Of a DNA stretch of 45,497 nt, positions 24,364 to 33,151 are shown one piece after another. The translations under genes were made by a program, and so were the position numbers. The first letter of the stretch is position 1, and each line of letters begins with the position of its first letter. The notes beneath the pieces are model-generated. The model was given only the letters and a program-made list of their open reading frames with translations, was not told the origin of the DNA and did no database searches. The DNA comes from Anaerolineae bacterium (GTDB taxonomy: Bacteria > Chloroflexota > Anaerolineae > B4-G1 > SLSP01), in assembly GCA_026991395.1 (NCBI GenBank), contig JALXBP010000111.1, positions 1 to 45,497 on the forward strand. The letters are read 5' to 3'.

Positions 24364-25394
24364 CAGCCCTCCAGCCAGCGCAGCGCGGCGGGATCGATGG
24401 CGAAGGCCACCGTCTCGTGCAGCGACGGCACGTTCGAACCGGCGGGCAACGTCAGATGGAGCAGGCTCTCCCCGCCCACCGCCAGCGCGACCAGGTAGGT
24501 CGTCCCGTGGAAGACCCGGCGCACGATACGCCCGCGCCACGGCCCTTTCCCCACGTGGATGCCCCAGCCGTGGATGAGCAGCCAGCCACGCCCGCCCCGC
24601 GCCCCGGCAGGAGCGGGCAGCAACCCGAAGGGCACCTCGACGCGCCCTTCCCGCCCGCCTAACGAACGGGCGGGGAAGAGGTTGCGCAAGCCGAGGAAAC
24701 GGGCGACCCAGCGCGTGCGCGGGCGATCGTAGACCGCCTGCGGCGGCCCGCTCTGCACGATGCGCCCCTCGTGCAGCAGGAGCAGCCTGTCGGCCAGGGC
24801 GAAAGCCTCCTCCTGATCGTGGGTTACGGTCATCGTCGTCGTTCCGACACGCCGCAGGATGAGCGGCAGTTCGTCGAGGAGGCGCTCGCGCAGGGTGCGG
24901 TCGAGAGCGCCCAGCGGCTCATCGAGAAGAAGGAGGCGGGGGTTGGGGGCCAGCGTGCGGGCCAGCGCCACGCGCTGCTGCTCGCCGCCGGAGAGGGCCT
25001 GGACGTCGCGGTCGCCGAAGCCGTGCAGGCCAACGAGGTCGAGCATCTCCGCCACCCTCGCCGCGATGCTCTCCCGAGGCAGGCGCTGCATCCTCAGACC
25101 GAAGGCGATGTTCTCGGCCACGGTGCGATGGGGGAAGAGGGCGTAGTCCTGGAACATCAGGCCGATCCGGCGGCGATGGGGCGGCAGGCGCGTAACCTCC
25201 TCGCCGTCGAGGATGATGGCGCCCTTTTCGACAGGCTCCAGACCGGCGATGACGCGCAGCGTCGTCGTCTTGCCGCTGCCGGAAGGGCCGAGCAGCGAGA
25301 CGATCTCCCCCCGTTCGACGGTGAAGGAGAGGCCGCGGAGAAGGGGTTGGCCGCGATAGCGCTGCTCGATCTGCCGAACCTCGAGGAAGCTCAT
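24363..25394 (-). CDS. ABC importer ATPase, CysA/PotA/FbpC type
   Basis: 343 residues. Walker A GPSGSGKTT (about residues 36-44), Q-loop FQDYALFPHRTV (about 82-93), signature LSGGEQQRVALARTL (about 134-148), Walker B LLLLDEPLGALD (about 154-165) and switch His in TVTHDQEEAF (about 189) are all present. A C-terminal TOBE-like extension (about 240-343) matches the ATPases of iron, sulfate, molybdate or polyamine importers. No permease or binding protein lies beside it, so it is an orphan subunit in this window. It overlaps the upstream membrane gene by four bases and the Nudix gene by one. Confidence 0.9.
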   Translation of the reverse strand: MSFLEVRQIEQRYRGQPLLRGLSFTVERGEIVSLLGPSGSGKTTTLRVIAGLEPVEKGAIILDGEEVTRLPPHRRRIGLMFQDYALFPHRTVAENIAFGLRMQRLPRESIAARVAEMLDLVGLHGFGDRDVQALSGGEQQRVALARTLAPNPRLLLLDEPLGALDRTLRERLLDELPLILRRVGTTTMTVTHDQEEAFALADRLLLLHEGRIVQSGPPQAVYDRPRTRWVARFLGLRNLFPARSLGGREGRVEVPFGLLPAPAGARGGRGWLLIHGWGIHVGKGPWRGRIVRRVFHGTTYLVALAVGGESLLHLTLPAGSNVPSLHETVAFAIDPAALRWLEG

Positions 25395-25924
25395 CGCTCC
25401 TCAGCCAGGCGCGGCACGTCGCTGATGAGCATACGCAAGCAGCGCAGCGAGAGATTGAAGCGGGGCACTTCCGCCTCGTAAGCGCGGTAGGCTTCCCCGA
25501 ACTTGCGGCGGGCCTCCGGCTCCTCGACCAGGAGAACGAGCGCTACCATCAGCAGCGCCTCCAGCGGAGCCACGATGAAGATGAAGGTCGGCGAACCGAG
25601 GACAAGGCCGAAAGCCAGGGGGACGAAGAAGAGCGCCAGGTGCATAGGGTGCCGCATACAGCCGTAGATCTCCTCGCGGACAAGGCGGTTGGTCTCCAGG
25701 CGCGGCAGTTCGCCCTCGCGTCCGTAACGGGCAAGGATGCGCCCCGTGTGGCGGGCAGCCCGCATCACCAGCACGAAGAGGAGGAGGCCCAAGGCCGCCG
25801 TGACGAGGTGCCACAGCCATCCCCGCCGCCATGCCGCGAAGAGGTGCGCATCGCCCCAGAGGCTCAACGCCGTTCCTCCAACGATCAGCCCAATCCAGAA
25901 GAAAATGCGGCCTTTGGTGCTCAT
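25391..25924 (-). CDS. Isoprenylcysteine/phospholipid methyltransferase-like membrane protein
   Basis: 177 residues from the ATG at 25924 (GGGAGG upstream). Likely membrane helices lie at about residues 7-27, 37-57, 98-115 and 120-137. The segment EEIYGCMRHPMHLALFFVPL (about 85-104) and the C-terminal EEPEARRKFGEAYRAYEAEVPRF (about 139-161) are the two hallmarks of the ICMT/PEMT-like methyltransferase superfamily: the RHPxY-like motif and the E-E-x3-xxFGxxYxxYxxxVPR motif. Members methylate small lipophilic substrates at the membrane with AdoMet. Here the usual Tyr after RHP is Met-His (RHPMH). Substrate unknown. It opens a coupled three-gene set with the ABC ATPase and the Nudix hydrolase. 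Confidence 0.78.
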   Translation of the reverse strand: MSTKGRIFFWIGLIVGGTALSLWGDAHLFAAWRRGWLWHLVTAALGLLLFVLVMRAARHTGRILARYGREGELPRLETNRLVREEIYGCMRHPMHLALFFVPLAFGLVLGSPTFIFIVAPLEALLMVALVLLVEEPEARRKFGEAYRAYEAEVPRFNLSLRCLRMLISDVPRLAEER

Positions 25925-25986
25925 AGCGCCTCCCCGGCGGAAGATGGTCGATGAAAAGGCCCGCAAGACCTCTCCTGCGGGCACTG

Positions 25987-26060
25987 TCGGGGCAGGCGGA
26001 TTTGAACCGCCGACCTCCTGGACCCAAACCAGGCGCGCTGCCAAACTGCGCTATGCCCCG
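25987..26060 (-). tRNA. tRNA-Pro (anticodon TGG)
   Basis: A full cloverleaf can be folded: acceptor CGGGGCA (26060-26054) with TGCCCCG (25994-25988), D arm GCGC..GCGC, anticodon stem CCTGG/CCAGG around loop TTTGGGT, and T arm GGCGG-TTCAAAT-CCGCC. The discriminator is A at 25987. CCA is not encoded. The anticodon TGG reads proline codons. A good promoter stands at 26069-26096. Confidence 0.96.
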
Positions 26061-26068
26061 CCGCACAC

Positions 26069-26096
26069 CTTATACCCCGAAGAGAGAGCGCGTCAA
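26069..26096 (-). promoter_or_regulatory. Promoter of tRNA-Pro
   Basis: Minus strand TTGACG (26096-26091), 16 bases, TATAAG (26074-26069), ending nine bases before the tRNA 5' end. Confidence 0.75.
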
Positions 26097-26108
26097 GAGC
26101 GGCGCTGG

Positions 26109-26136
26109 TTGTTTTCTCCAGACAAACCGCTATACT
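26109..26136 (+). promoter_or_regulatory. Promoter giving a nearly leaderless Wzt-like mRNA
   Basis: TTGTTT (26109-26114), 16 bases, TATACT (26131-26136). The expected start of RNA is about 26143, only a few bases before the ATG at 26148, and no Shine-Dalgarno sequence is seen there. Confidence 0.6.
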
Positions 26137-26147
26137 TCGACACGCCT

Positions 26148-27389
26148 ATGAAGATGGTAATCCGTTTCGACCATGTCTCCAAGCGCTTCCGGCTGCACCA
26201 TCACAACCGCACGCTGAGGGAGATGCTCGCCGCCCCCTTCCGAAAAGCACACGTCCAGGAGGAAGAGGCGTTCTGGCCGCTGCGCGACCTGAGCTTCGAA
26301 GTCGCCAAAGGAGAGACGGTCGGGATCGTCGGCCCCAACGGCGTAGGCAAGAGTACCATCCTCAAGCTGATTGCCCGCATCCTCGAACCGACGAGCGGGA
26401 CGATCACGACGCACGGGCGCATCGGGACCTTGCTGGAGCTTGGCGCAGGCTTCCACCCCGACCTGAGCGGACGGGAGAATATCTACCTCAACGGCGCGGT
26501 TATGGGGATGGATCGCCACGAGATCGAGCGGAAATTCCCGGCCATCGTCGAGTTCGCCGGACTGGGGCGGTTCATCGATATGCCGGTCAAGCACTACTCC
26601 TCCGGGATGTACGTGCGCCTCGGCTTTTCGGTCGCCATCCACGCCGATCCGGACATCCTCCTCATCGACGAGGTGCTGTCGGTCGGCGATGCCGAATTCC
26701 AGCGCCGCTGCCTGGAAAAGATCGACGAACTGCGCGAGAACGGCGTAACGATCCTCTTCGTCTCCCACGCCGCCGAAGCGGTACGCGCGGTCTGCTCACG
26801 GGCGCTCTGGCTGGACGAGGGGAGGCTGGTCGCCGACGGCCCGGTGGATAGCGTCGTGATGCAATACCTCGACGAGACGTGGCGACGCCAGGAGGGCCGC
26901 CCCACCGTTGCCCACAAGGGAGCGCACCGCTGGGGCAGCGGGCGGGCGCAGATCACGGCGGTACACCTCCTCGACAGGGCCGGCGAACCGCGCCAACAAT
27001 TCCACACCGGCGAGCCGCTCACCGTGGAGATGCACTATCGCGCGGCGGAGCGGATCGTGCATCCCGTCTTCGGCATCGCCATCCATCGCCGCGACGGGGT
27101 GCATATCGCCGGGCCGAATACACACTTCGACGCCTTCGAGATTCCTTTCATCGAGGGGGAAGGCGTGGTGCGCTTCACCGTTCCCGCCCTCCCTTTGCTC
27201 AAGGGACTGTACTTCGTCTCCGTGGCCGTCCACAACGAGGCCGATACGGAGATATTCGATTATCACAACCGTATGTACGCCTTCCGCGTCCTGGAATCGG
27301 CCAACGTGGGTTACGGGCTGATGAGGCTGACCGGTCGATGGTCGCTGTCTGCGGATGTCGGCTCCGAGGCGGGTCGCTATGCTCCCTGA
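26148..27389 (+). CDS. Polysaccharide export ABC ATPase (Wzt/TagH-like) with C-terminal binding domain
   Basis: 413 residues. The ATPase domain (about residues 1-245) has Walker A GPNGVGKST (about 62-70), signature HYSSGMYVRLGFSVAI (about 149-164) and Walker B ILLIDEVLSVGD (about 169-180). The HYSSGMYVRLGF form of the signature is specific to the Wzt/TagH class that exports O-antigen or teichoic-acid-like polymers. The C-terminal beta-rich domain (about 265-400; FGIAIHRRDGVHIAGPNTHFD) matches the Wzt domain that recognises the end of the polymer. The partner membrane permease (Wzm) is not in the window. An alternative ATG at 26154 would drop two residues. It overlaps the next glycosyltransferase gene by 11 bases. 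First gene of the surface-polysaccharide region. Confidence 0.92.
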   Translation: MKMVIRFDHVSKRFRLHHHNRTLREMLAAPFRKAHVQEEEAFWPLRDLSFEVAKGETVGIVGPNGVGKSTILKLIARILEPTSGTITTHGRIGTLLELGAGFHPDLSGRENIYLNGAVMGMDRHEIERKFPAIVEFAGLGRFIDMPVKHYSSGMYVRLGFSVAIHADPDILLIDEVLSVGDAEFQRRCLEKIDELRENGVTILFVSHAAEAVRAVCSRALWLDEGRLVADGPVDSVVMQYLDETWRRQEGRPTVAHKGAHRWGSGRAQITAVHLLDRAGEPRQQFHTGEPLTVEMHYRAAERIVHPVFGIAIHRRDGVHIAGPNTHFDAFEIPFIEGEGVVRFTVPALPLLKGLYFVSVAVHNEADTEIFDYHNRMYAFRVLESANVGYGLMRLTGRWSLSADVGSEAGRYAP

Positions 27390-28755
27390 ATCGTTTCGCG
27401 TCCTCTTCGTCAGCGGCATCGGCGGTGCCACGCGGCGCTATCGCTGCGTCCACCTGCAGGAGCAGTTGGCTCTGCAGGGTATCGAAAGCACCTTGCGCGA
27501 GGCCAACGATGCCCATCTGCTGACGGAGGTGATGGACTACGATCTCTTCATTCTCCATCGGGTCCCCTTCACCCCTCTCATCGAGCACCTCGTGGAGATC
27601 GCCCACCTGCGTGGCAAGCCCGTCGTCTTCGAAACCGACGATCTCCTCTTCGACCCGGCGACGGTCGAGCACATCACCTTCATCGATGGCCTTTCCCCGC
27701 AGATGGCCTACCGATTCCGCACGAACCTGGCGCGGATGGCGGAGACCTTCCGGCGTGCCGACTGCCTGCTGACCACAACGACCTTCCTGGCCGAACAGGG
27801 GCGACGGTTCGGCAAGACGGCCTACGTACACCGCAACGGGCCGAGCGCGGCGATGTTCCACCTTGCCGAGGCGGCCCTGGCCGAGCGCAAGGCAGCCGTT
27901 CCGGAGAACGATGAGACCGTCGTCCTCGCTTACTTCAGCGGCACCGCATCGCACGAGCGGGATTTCCGCACCATCGTCGAGCCGCTGAGCCGTATCCTGC
28001 GCACCTATCCGCACGTCTGGCTGCACATCGGCGGCTACCTTGAACTCGACGAGGCACTGCGTCCCTTCTGGCCGCGCATTCGGCAGACCCCTTTCGTCAG
28101 TTGGAAGACGCTTCCCTCCATCATCGCCGGTACGGACATCAACTTGGTTCCCCTGGAGGCCGACAACCCCTTCTGCCAAGCCAAGAGCGAGATCAAGTTC
28201 CTCGAAGCGGCGCTGGTGGGCGTTCCGACCATCGCCACGCCGGTTGGGGCCTACGCTCACGTCATCGACAACGGCGTGAACGGTCTCCTCGCCGACACGC
28301 CGGAGGACTGGTTCAATGCGATGCAGCAACTCATCGAAGGGGCAGCGCTACGGCGCTCGATGGGAGAGGCGGCACGGCGCACTGTTTACGAATCCTACAC
28401 ACCGGCCAAGCAGGCCAAAGCGCTCATCGCGACGCTGGAGGCAATCACGACGCGCTTCGGCGGTTCCGCCATCGAGCCGACGGCCCTCGAAAGCCGTTTC
28501 ATCACCAGCATCGAGCACTACGCCGCCTCGATGGAAGCGGAGCGGGAGGAGCGCGAACAGCAGATCGCCGAACTCCGCCACACCCTGCGCCAGTACGAAG
28601 CCCATATGGCGGCGATGAAGCGGCAGATCGACCGTGTGGAAAGCACCTTGCAGCAGATTCAAGCGGGCCGGGTGATGCGGTTGATGAACGGCTTGCAGCG
28701 GCGGTGGCGCAGGCTGAGGGGACGAAGGAGCCATTCGGAACGGCAGGAGAGGTAG
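27379..28755 (+). CDS. Glycosyltransferase (GT-B fold) with C-terminal coiled coil
   Basis: 458 residues from the ATG at 27379, inside the end of the Wzt-like gene; an in-frame ATG at 27355 is an alternative. The N-terminal half opens FRVLFVSGIGGATRRYRCVH. Midway comes GKPVVFETDDLLFDPATVEH, and the nucleotide-sugar half has NPFCQAKSEIKFLEAALVGV then PTIATPVGAYAHVIDNGVNG (about residues 255-300), the E-x-x-A-x-x-x-G-x-P-x-I pattern of GT4-like enzymes. The last 80 residues (about 375-455) are a charged coiled coil (EREEREQQIAELRHTLRQYE) ending in a basic tail. It is clearly related to the N-terminal third of the 982-residue protein encoded convergently at 28757-31705. It likely adds a sugar to the exported polymer. 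Confidence 0.85.
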   Translation: MLPESFRVLFVSGIGGATRRYRCVHLQEQLALQGIESTLREANDAHLLTEVMDYDLFILHRVPFTPLIEHLVEIAHLRGKPVVFETDDLLFDPATVEHITFIDGLSPQMAYRFRTNLARMAETFRRADCLLTTTTFLAEQGRRFGKTAYVHRNGPSAAMFHLAEAALAERKAAVPENDETVVLAYFSGTASHERDFRTIVEPLSRILRTYPHVWLHIGGYLELDEALRPFWPRIRQTPFVSWKTLPSIIAGTDINLVPLEADNPFCQAKSEIKFLEAALVGVPTIATPVGAYAHVIDNGVNGLLADTPEDWFNAMQQLIEGAALRRSMGEAARRTVYESYTPAKQAKALIATLEAITTRFGGSAIEPTALESRFITSIEHYAASMEAEREEREQQIAELRHTLRQYEAHMAAMKRQIDRVESTLQQIQAGRVMRLMNGLQRRWRRLRGRRSHSERQER

Positions 28756-28756
28756 C

Positions 28757-31705
28757 CTACTTCGACAACGCCCGTGCCCGCAGCCGCAATCCCACCCACC
28801 GCAGGTAGCCGAGGCTCTCGCGAACCAGCCCTCGCACGCCCTCATCCCGCACCAGCCTGATAGCCTGCACCATCCGGTCCCAGAAGCTCTTCTGCTTCGT
28901 CCAGATCGGCAGCGGGCGTTCCCCCGTCAAGCCGAACGAAGGATCAGCGTAGAACAACCCCAGTACCAAATGCCCCTTCACGGGACGGCCGTTGCGCGTC
29001 ATCTCCGCACCAGCGACGACGGCCTTGGGGAAGTGCCAGAACGTTACCGCATCTCCGGCCACAGCATGCGGGGCCTCGATGGTGAGCGTGTACCTCTTGC
29101 CGCGAGAATCGGGAAGGGGCGCGAAGACGAAGGAGAGGTAACCGCGATTGGGCACCAGGCTGGCATTCAGGCGCACCACCGCCACCTCCTGCCCGCCTTC
29201 CCACAGGCGGAAGAGGAGATCGCGCGTGTTACGCCGATCGTAGGCATAGACGAGCAGATCAATGCGACAGAGGCCATTCTGCCGTGCGACGAAGCGCTGG
29301 CCAATCCGACGTCCACCCCGCACCTCCCCCACCGTCCGCACCGGCGCATCGTTCAGCAACAAGCCGCTTTCCACGCCCGCCAAGCGCCGCAATCCTCCCC
29401 TGAGCCGGGCCATTCCCCGCCGCCAGAGCCGTCGGCGCTCGGCGTGCAGGCCGTCCAGACGCCGCTGCTGATCGAGGGGCAGCTCATCGAAGGCGGGAAG
29501 CGGCGGGAGCTTCGCAAAGCGATGGGGCAAACGGGCATGCCGCAGGGGAGGCAGCTTCGCTTCGAGAATAGCTTCGACTTTCCGCGCCGATTTGACCCAC
29601 GACCGCTCCTTGACCTGCCGATAAGCCTCCTCGACCAGCCGTCGGCGCAGCGGCTTATCCTCCAGCAGACGCAGCACGGCATCGGCGATAGCCTCCGGCG
29701 TCGGTTCGGCGAGGAGGGCGTTGACCTCGTGCTCCAGCACACCCATCACCGTCTCGCGGTCGAGATCGACCACGGCACACTTGCAGGCCATCATCTCCGG
29801 CGGAACGAGCGAGCAATTGGTCGGCGAAAGGACGATGCCGACCTCGCAACTCGAAAACAACTCGGCAAGCTCCTCCTCGGTGAGGATGCCCTCGTTGACG
29901 TAAGGGAAGGGGAGCGCGTAGGAGCGCAGTTCCGTTTCCGGCGTGCCGTAGAGGACGATCTCCACATCGGGACGGCGCTCGTGGATGATCGCCAGCGCCT
30001 CCGTCCCGATGGGGAAGAGCCGCCGCGGCGTCGAAGGGCGGGCGTAGAAGCAGATGCGCGGACGTTCGGGCTTCTCCACCGCCCGCGGGTAGTAGATGGT
30101 GTGATCAACGGCCAGATCGAAGTAGTCGGCGTCGGCTCCATACCACTCACGCAGCCGCTTGGTCAACCATCGCCCCAAGGTGATGGCGGGAAAGCCCATC
30201 TTGTAGGTCTGCTCCGCCCGCAGGTATTCCGTCCCCATCGGGAAGAAAAACGGCTCCCAATCCTGCACAAAGTAGAAAATCCTGGCCGAAGTTCGCGTTC
30301 GATCGACGAGATAGGCCGTTGACCAATGGGTGAGCATCACGACGTCCGCCTCCGCCATCGTCGGCGGCCCCCACTTGAAGAGGTGGGCTTCCAAGCGTCC
30401 GAAGTGGCGCTCCACGAAGGCCCGGATTTCCGGATCGCTCTTGTCCAACAGGTGCACACGCGGCACGACGTAGGCGTGGATCCGATGGCCAAAGCCGGCC
30501 AGCAGATTGATCATCCGCACGATGTCGCGATGCCCGCCCGATCCCGGCAACGGCTCGGGGAAGATCCAATTGAGGATCAGGGGAGCCTTCTCCGATGAGG
30601 CCGCCTCGCGTTCGCGGCGCTTCCCATCGCGGATACGCTCCAGCGTCTGCAGGAGCGTCGGGGCCAGGGCCTGCGGACTGTATCGCGCCAGCACGTCGGC
30701 CCGTGCCGCCGCGCCCATCCGGCGGCGCAGCCCCGCGTCGGCAACGAGCGCCTCCAGCTTATCCCGCCACGCGGCCACATCCTCGGCCAGGAAGCCCGTT
30801 TCGCCATCACGAATGGCGAACTCGAAGGCCGCCGTCCGGCTGGCGACCGTCGGCACGCCAACCACCGCTGCCTCCGTGTACTTGATCTCGCTCTTGGCCT
30901 CGCAGTAGGGATTGCCCAGCTCCAGCGGCGCAATGTTGATGTCGAAGCGGCGCTGCACCGCCAACCAGCGGGACCACGGCACCGCAGGCAGAGAGCGGAT
31001 GCGTTCGGCAAAGGGACGCAGCACCTCCGGCAGGGGCGCAGGCGCTCCCCGGTGGAGATCACCAACGATCTGCAGTTCCACTTCAGGATGCGCCGCCATC
31101 ACCGCCGCCAGTGCCTCGGCGGCTTCGGCAAAGTCGCGACGATGGGTTGCCGTCCCGCTGCCGTACCCGATGACGACGCGCCCATCCTCGGCACGAGGCT
31201 CGGCCAGCAGACGTTCGGCCTCGGCGATCATCCATCCGCTGAGGCCGTTACGATGGACAAAGGCCGCCTTGCCCAGCGCACGAACGCGGTCGGCCAGGTA
31301 AGCCGTGGAGGTCGTGACGGCATCGCTCGCCAGGATGGCGCGGCGATAGCGCCACACACCGGCGTAGTAGAGCACCGCCTCATCGTGCCCCATGGCGCGC
31401 ACAGGATCGATGCGCTCGACGATGGCCGGTTCGAAGACGAGATCATCGACATCGAAGACGACAGGGATCCCCCGGCTGTGTGCAGCCTCGATCAGGCCAT
31501 CGAGGACAGGGCCGTAAGCCACACGGTAAAGGTAGAGGAGATCGTGTTCGATCAGTTCATCGAGCAAGCGCCGGAAATCGGGGACGAAGTCCCGAACGGT
31601 GCACCGTGCGCCAGAGGCGGCCAGTTGCTCCTCTTTCTGCAGAACACGATATTCGAAGGTCGTGCCGGCACGGCAGCCACTGAGCAGATAGACGGACAAG
31701 GGCAT
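28757..31705 (-). CDS. Large protein with two glycosyltransferase domains and a C-terminal beta domain
   Basis: 982 residues, about twice the usual length. Domain 1 (about residues 1-370) parallels the 27379 protein: GIPVVFDVDDLVFEPAIVER, VHRNGLSGWM, and NPYCEAKSEIKYTEAAVVGV-PTVASRTAAFEFAIRDGETG. Domain 2 (about 385-740) is a second GT-B enzyme resembling the rhamnan-type WsaF group: LILNWIFPEPLPGSGGHRDI, IFYFVQDWEPFFFPMGTEYL, CEVGIVLSPTNCSLVPPEMM (about 645-670). A C-terminal region (about 790-940) contains alternating strands (CRIDLLVYAYDRRNTRDLLFRL), perhaps a carbohydrate-binding module. It probably adds two sugars in succession. Extended -10 promoter at 31757-31765. The fusion is intact, with no frameshift visible. 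Confidence 0.85.
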   Translation of the reverse strand: MPLSVYLLSGCRAGTTFEYRVLQKEEQLAASGARCTVRDFVPDFRRLLDELIEHDLLYLYRVAYGPVLDGLIEAAHSRGIPVVFDVDDLVFEPAIVERIDPVRAMGHDEAVLYYAGVWRYRRAILASDAVTTSTAYLADRVRALGKAAFVHRNGLSGWMIAEAERLLAEPRAEDGRVVIGYGSGTATHRRDFAEAAEALAAVMAAHPEVELQIVGDLHRGAPAPLPEVLRPFAERIRSLPAVPWSRWLAVQRRFDINIAPLELGNPYCEAKSEIKYTEAAVVGVPTVASRTAAFEFAIRDGETGFLAEDVAAWRDKLEALVADAGLRRRMGAAARADVLARYSPQALAPTLLQTLERIRDGKRREREAASSEKAPLILNWIFPEPLPGSGGHRDIVRMINLLAGFGHRIHAYVVPRVHLLDKSDPEIRAFVERHFGRLEAHLFKWGPPTMAEADVVMLTHWSTAYLVDRTRTSARIFYFVQDWEPFFFPMGTEYLRAEQTYKMGFPAITLGRWLTKRLREWYGADADYFDLAVDHTIYYPRAVEKPERPRICFYARPSTPRRLFPIGTEALAIIHERRPDVEIVLYGTPETELRSYALPFPYVNEGILTEEELAELFSSCEVGIVLSPTNCSLVPPEMMACKCAVVDLDRETVMGVLEHEVNALLAEPTPEAIADAVLRLLEDKPLRRRLVEEAYRQVKERSWVKSARKVEAILEAKLPPLRHARLPHRFAKLPPLPAFDELPLDQQRRLDGLHAERRRLWRRGMARLRGGLRRLAGVESGLLLNDAPVRTVGEVRGGRRIGQRFVARQNGLCRIDLLVYAYDRRNTRDLLFRLWEGGQEVAVVRLNASLVPNRGYLSFVFAPLPDSRGKRYTLTIEAPHAVAGDAVTFWHFPKAVVAGAEMTRNGRPVKGHLVLGLFYADPSFGLTGERPLPIWTKQKSFWDRMVQAIRLVRDEGVRGLVRESLGYLRWVGLRLRARALSK

Positions 31706-31756
31706 CGTTGTCTCTTCACCTTGGTGGAATCTCCCATCGAGGATGGGCGGGGGGAA

Positions 31757-31765
31757 TTATACCAC
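31757..31765 (-). promoter_or_regulatory. Extended -10 promoter of the large glycosyltransferase gene
   Basis: Minus strand TGGTATAAT, preceded by CGCCG, 52 bases before the ATG at 31705. The -35 region is weak. Confidence 0.65.
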
Positions 31766-31803
31766 GGCGATGAGAAATCCGAAAAAGTCCTCAGATAAAC
31801 CGA

Positions 31804-31812
31804 TGGTATAAT
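31804..31812 (+). promoter_or_regulatory. Extended -10 promoter of the glycosyltransferase gene at 31832
   Basis: TGGTATAAT on the plus strand, 19 bases before the ATG, divergent from the identical box at 31757-31765. GGGGAAAGGA serves as ribosome site. Confidence 0.7.
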
Positions 31813-31831
31813 CCAGGGGAAAGGACGAACG

Positions 31832-33151
31832 ATGACCCGTCTGCTCCTCATTGCCAACGATGTCTTCGGTGAGCACATGGCCGGACCGGCGATCCGCTAC
31901 TGGGAGATGGCCCGCGCGTTGCGCACGCGGTGCGAGGTCATCCTGGCCATTCCGCCCTTCGTCGCCGAAGCGAGCCATCCTCCGGCCCGCCCGTGGATCC
32001 GCCGCTGCACGGACGAAGCGCAGTTACGGGCCTTGGTCGCCTGGAGCGAGATCATCGTTACCCTGGGCATCGTGCCGAGGCTCTACCCCTTCATCATACG
32101 GGCGGGCAAGCCGCTGGTGATCGACCTCTACGATCCCGCCCTCCTGGAGGAGCTGGCACGCCATCCCCAATGGGCGATGCACCGGCGAGTGGGGTCATAC
32201 GCCCGCCGCCTGGAAGCGATGTGGCATTCGCTGCGGGCTGGGGACTTCTTCCTCTGCGCGGAGGAGCGGCAGCGCGACTATTGGCTGGGGATGCTCTCGG
32301 CGGCAGGGCGGCTCAATCCCTACACCTACGACGACGATCCGAGCTTCCGACGCCTCATCGACCTGCTTCCCTTCGGCCTGCCCGCGGAACCGCCGCAGCA
32401 TCGGCACCCCGTCCTCAAGGGACACCATCCCGCCATCGGCGCGGCGGACAAGGTCATCCTCTGGGGGGGCGGTCTGTGGCCCTGGTTCGACGCTCCGACG
32501 CTCGTGCGGGCGATGCCGCATATCCTGAAGGTGCGATCCGATGTCAGGCTCCTCTTCCTCGGCGTGCAACGTCCGGGCCATCGCGCCCCTTCCCCCACCG
32601 TCGAGGCCGTTATCGCGCTGAGCCGCCAGCTTGGGCTGGAGGAGCACGTCGTTTTCGGCGACTGGGTTCCTTACGCCGAGCGGGAAAATTACCTCCTGGA
32701 GGCCGATGTGGGCGTGAGCCTCCACCTCGACAATGTGGAGACGCGGTTCGCCTTTCGGACGCGCCTGCTGGACTACCTCTGGGCGGGGCTGCCCATCGTA
32801 GCCACGATGGGCGATCCTCTCGGCGAGCGATTGGCCGATGCCGACCTGGCCATACCGGTAGCGCCGGGCGATGCCCGCGGCGTGGCGCAGGCCATCGTGC
32901 AGGCGCTGGGAAGACCCCGTGAGGCCGTGCGGCGGAAGGCGGAGGCGCTCGCCCCCCGCTTCTACTGGGATCGAGTCGTGCAGCCGCTGGTGGATTTCTG
33001 CAACGCCCCGCATCTCGCAGCCGACAAGGGGAAACCGCCCTTCATCCTCACGCGGAGCAGTCGGCGGACACTGTGGGAGAAGGTGCGCTTCGCCTACCGC
33101 ACCGGCGGGATCGAAGCGCTCATCGCCGAGCTACGCAACCGCCGCGCCTGA
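31832..33151 (+). CDS. Glycosyltransferase, GT4-like
   Basis: 439 residues. The N-terminus LLLIANDVFGEHMAGPAIRYWEMARAL is typical of GT-B enzymes of surface-polymer loci. The central VILWGGGLWPWFDAPTLVRA (about residues 209-228) and EENYLLEADVGVSLHLDNVETRFAFRTRLLDYLWAGLPIV (about 285-325) form the donor-binding half. The latter carries R-x-R-x-L-D-Y-L-W-A-G-L-P instead of the commoner E-A-x-A-x-G pattern, which I have seen in a group of Chloroflexota and actinobacterial GTs. The product is likely a sugar transferase of the exported polymer. Its end overlaps the convergent methyltransferase gene by 21 bases. Confidence 0.83.
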   Translation: MTRLLLIANDVFGEHMAGPAIRYWEMARALRTRCEVILAIPPFVAEASHPPARPWIRRCTDEAQLRALVAWSEIIVTLGIVPRLYPFIIRAGKPLVIDLYDPALLEELARHPQWAMHRRVGSYARRLEAMWHSLRAGDFFLCAEERQRDYWLGMLSAAGRLNPYTYDDDPSFRRLIDLLPFGLPAEPPQHRHPVLKGHHPAIGAADKVILWGGGLWPWFDAPTLVRAMPHILKVRSDVRLLFLGVQRPGHRAPSPTVEAVIALSRQLGLEEHVVFGDWVPYAERENYLLEADVGVSLHLDNVETRFAFRTRLLDYLWAGLPIVATMGDPLGERLADADLAIPVAPGDARGVAQAIVQALGRPREAVRRKAEALAPRFYWDRVVQPLVDFCNAPHLAADKGKPPFILTRSSRRTLWEKVRFAYRTGGIEALIAELRNRRA

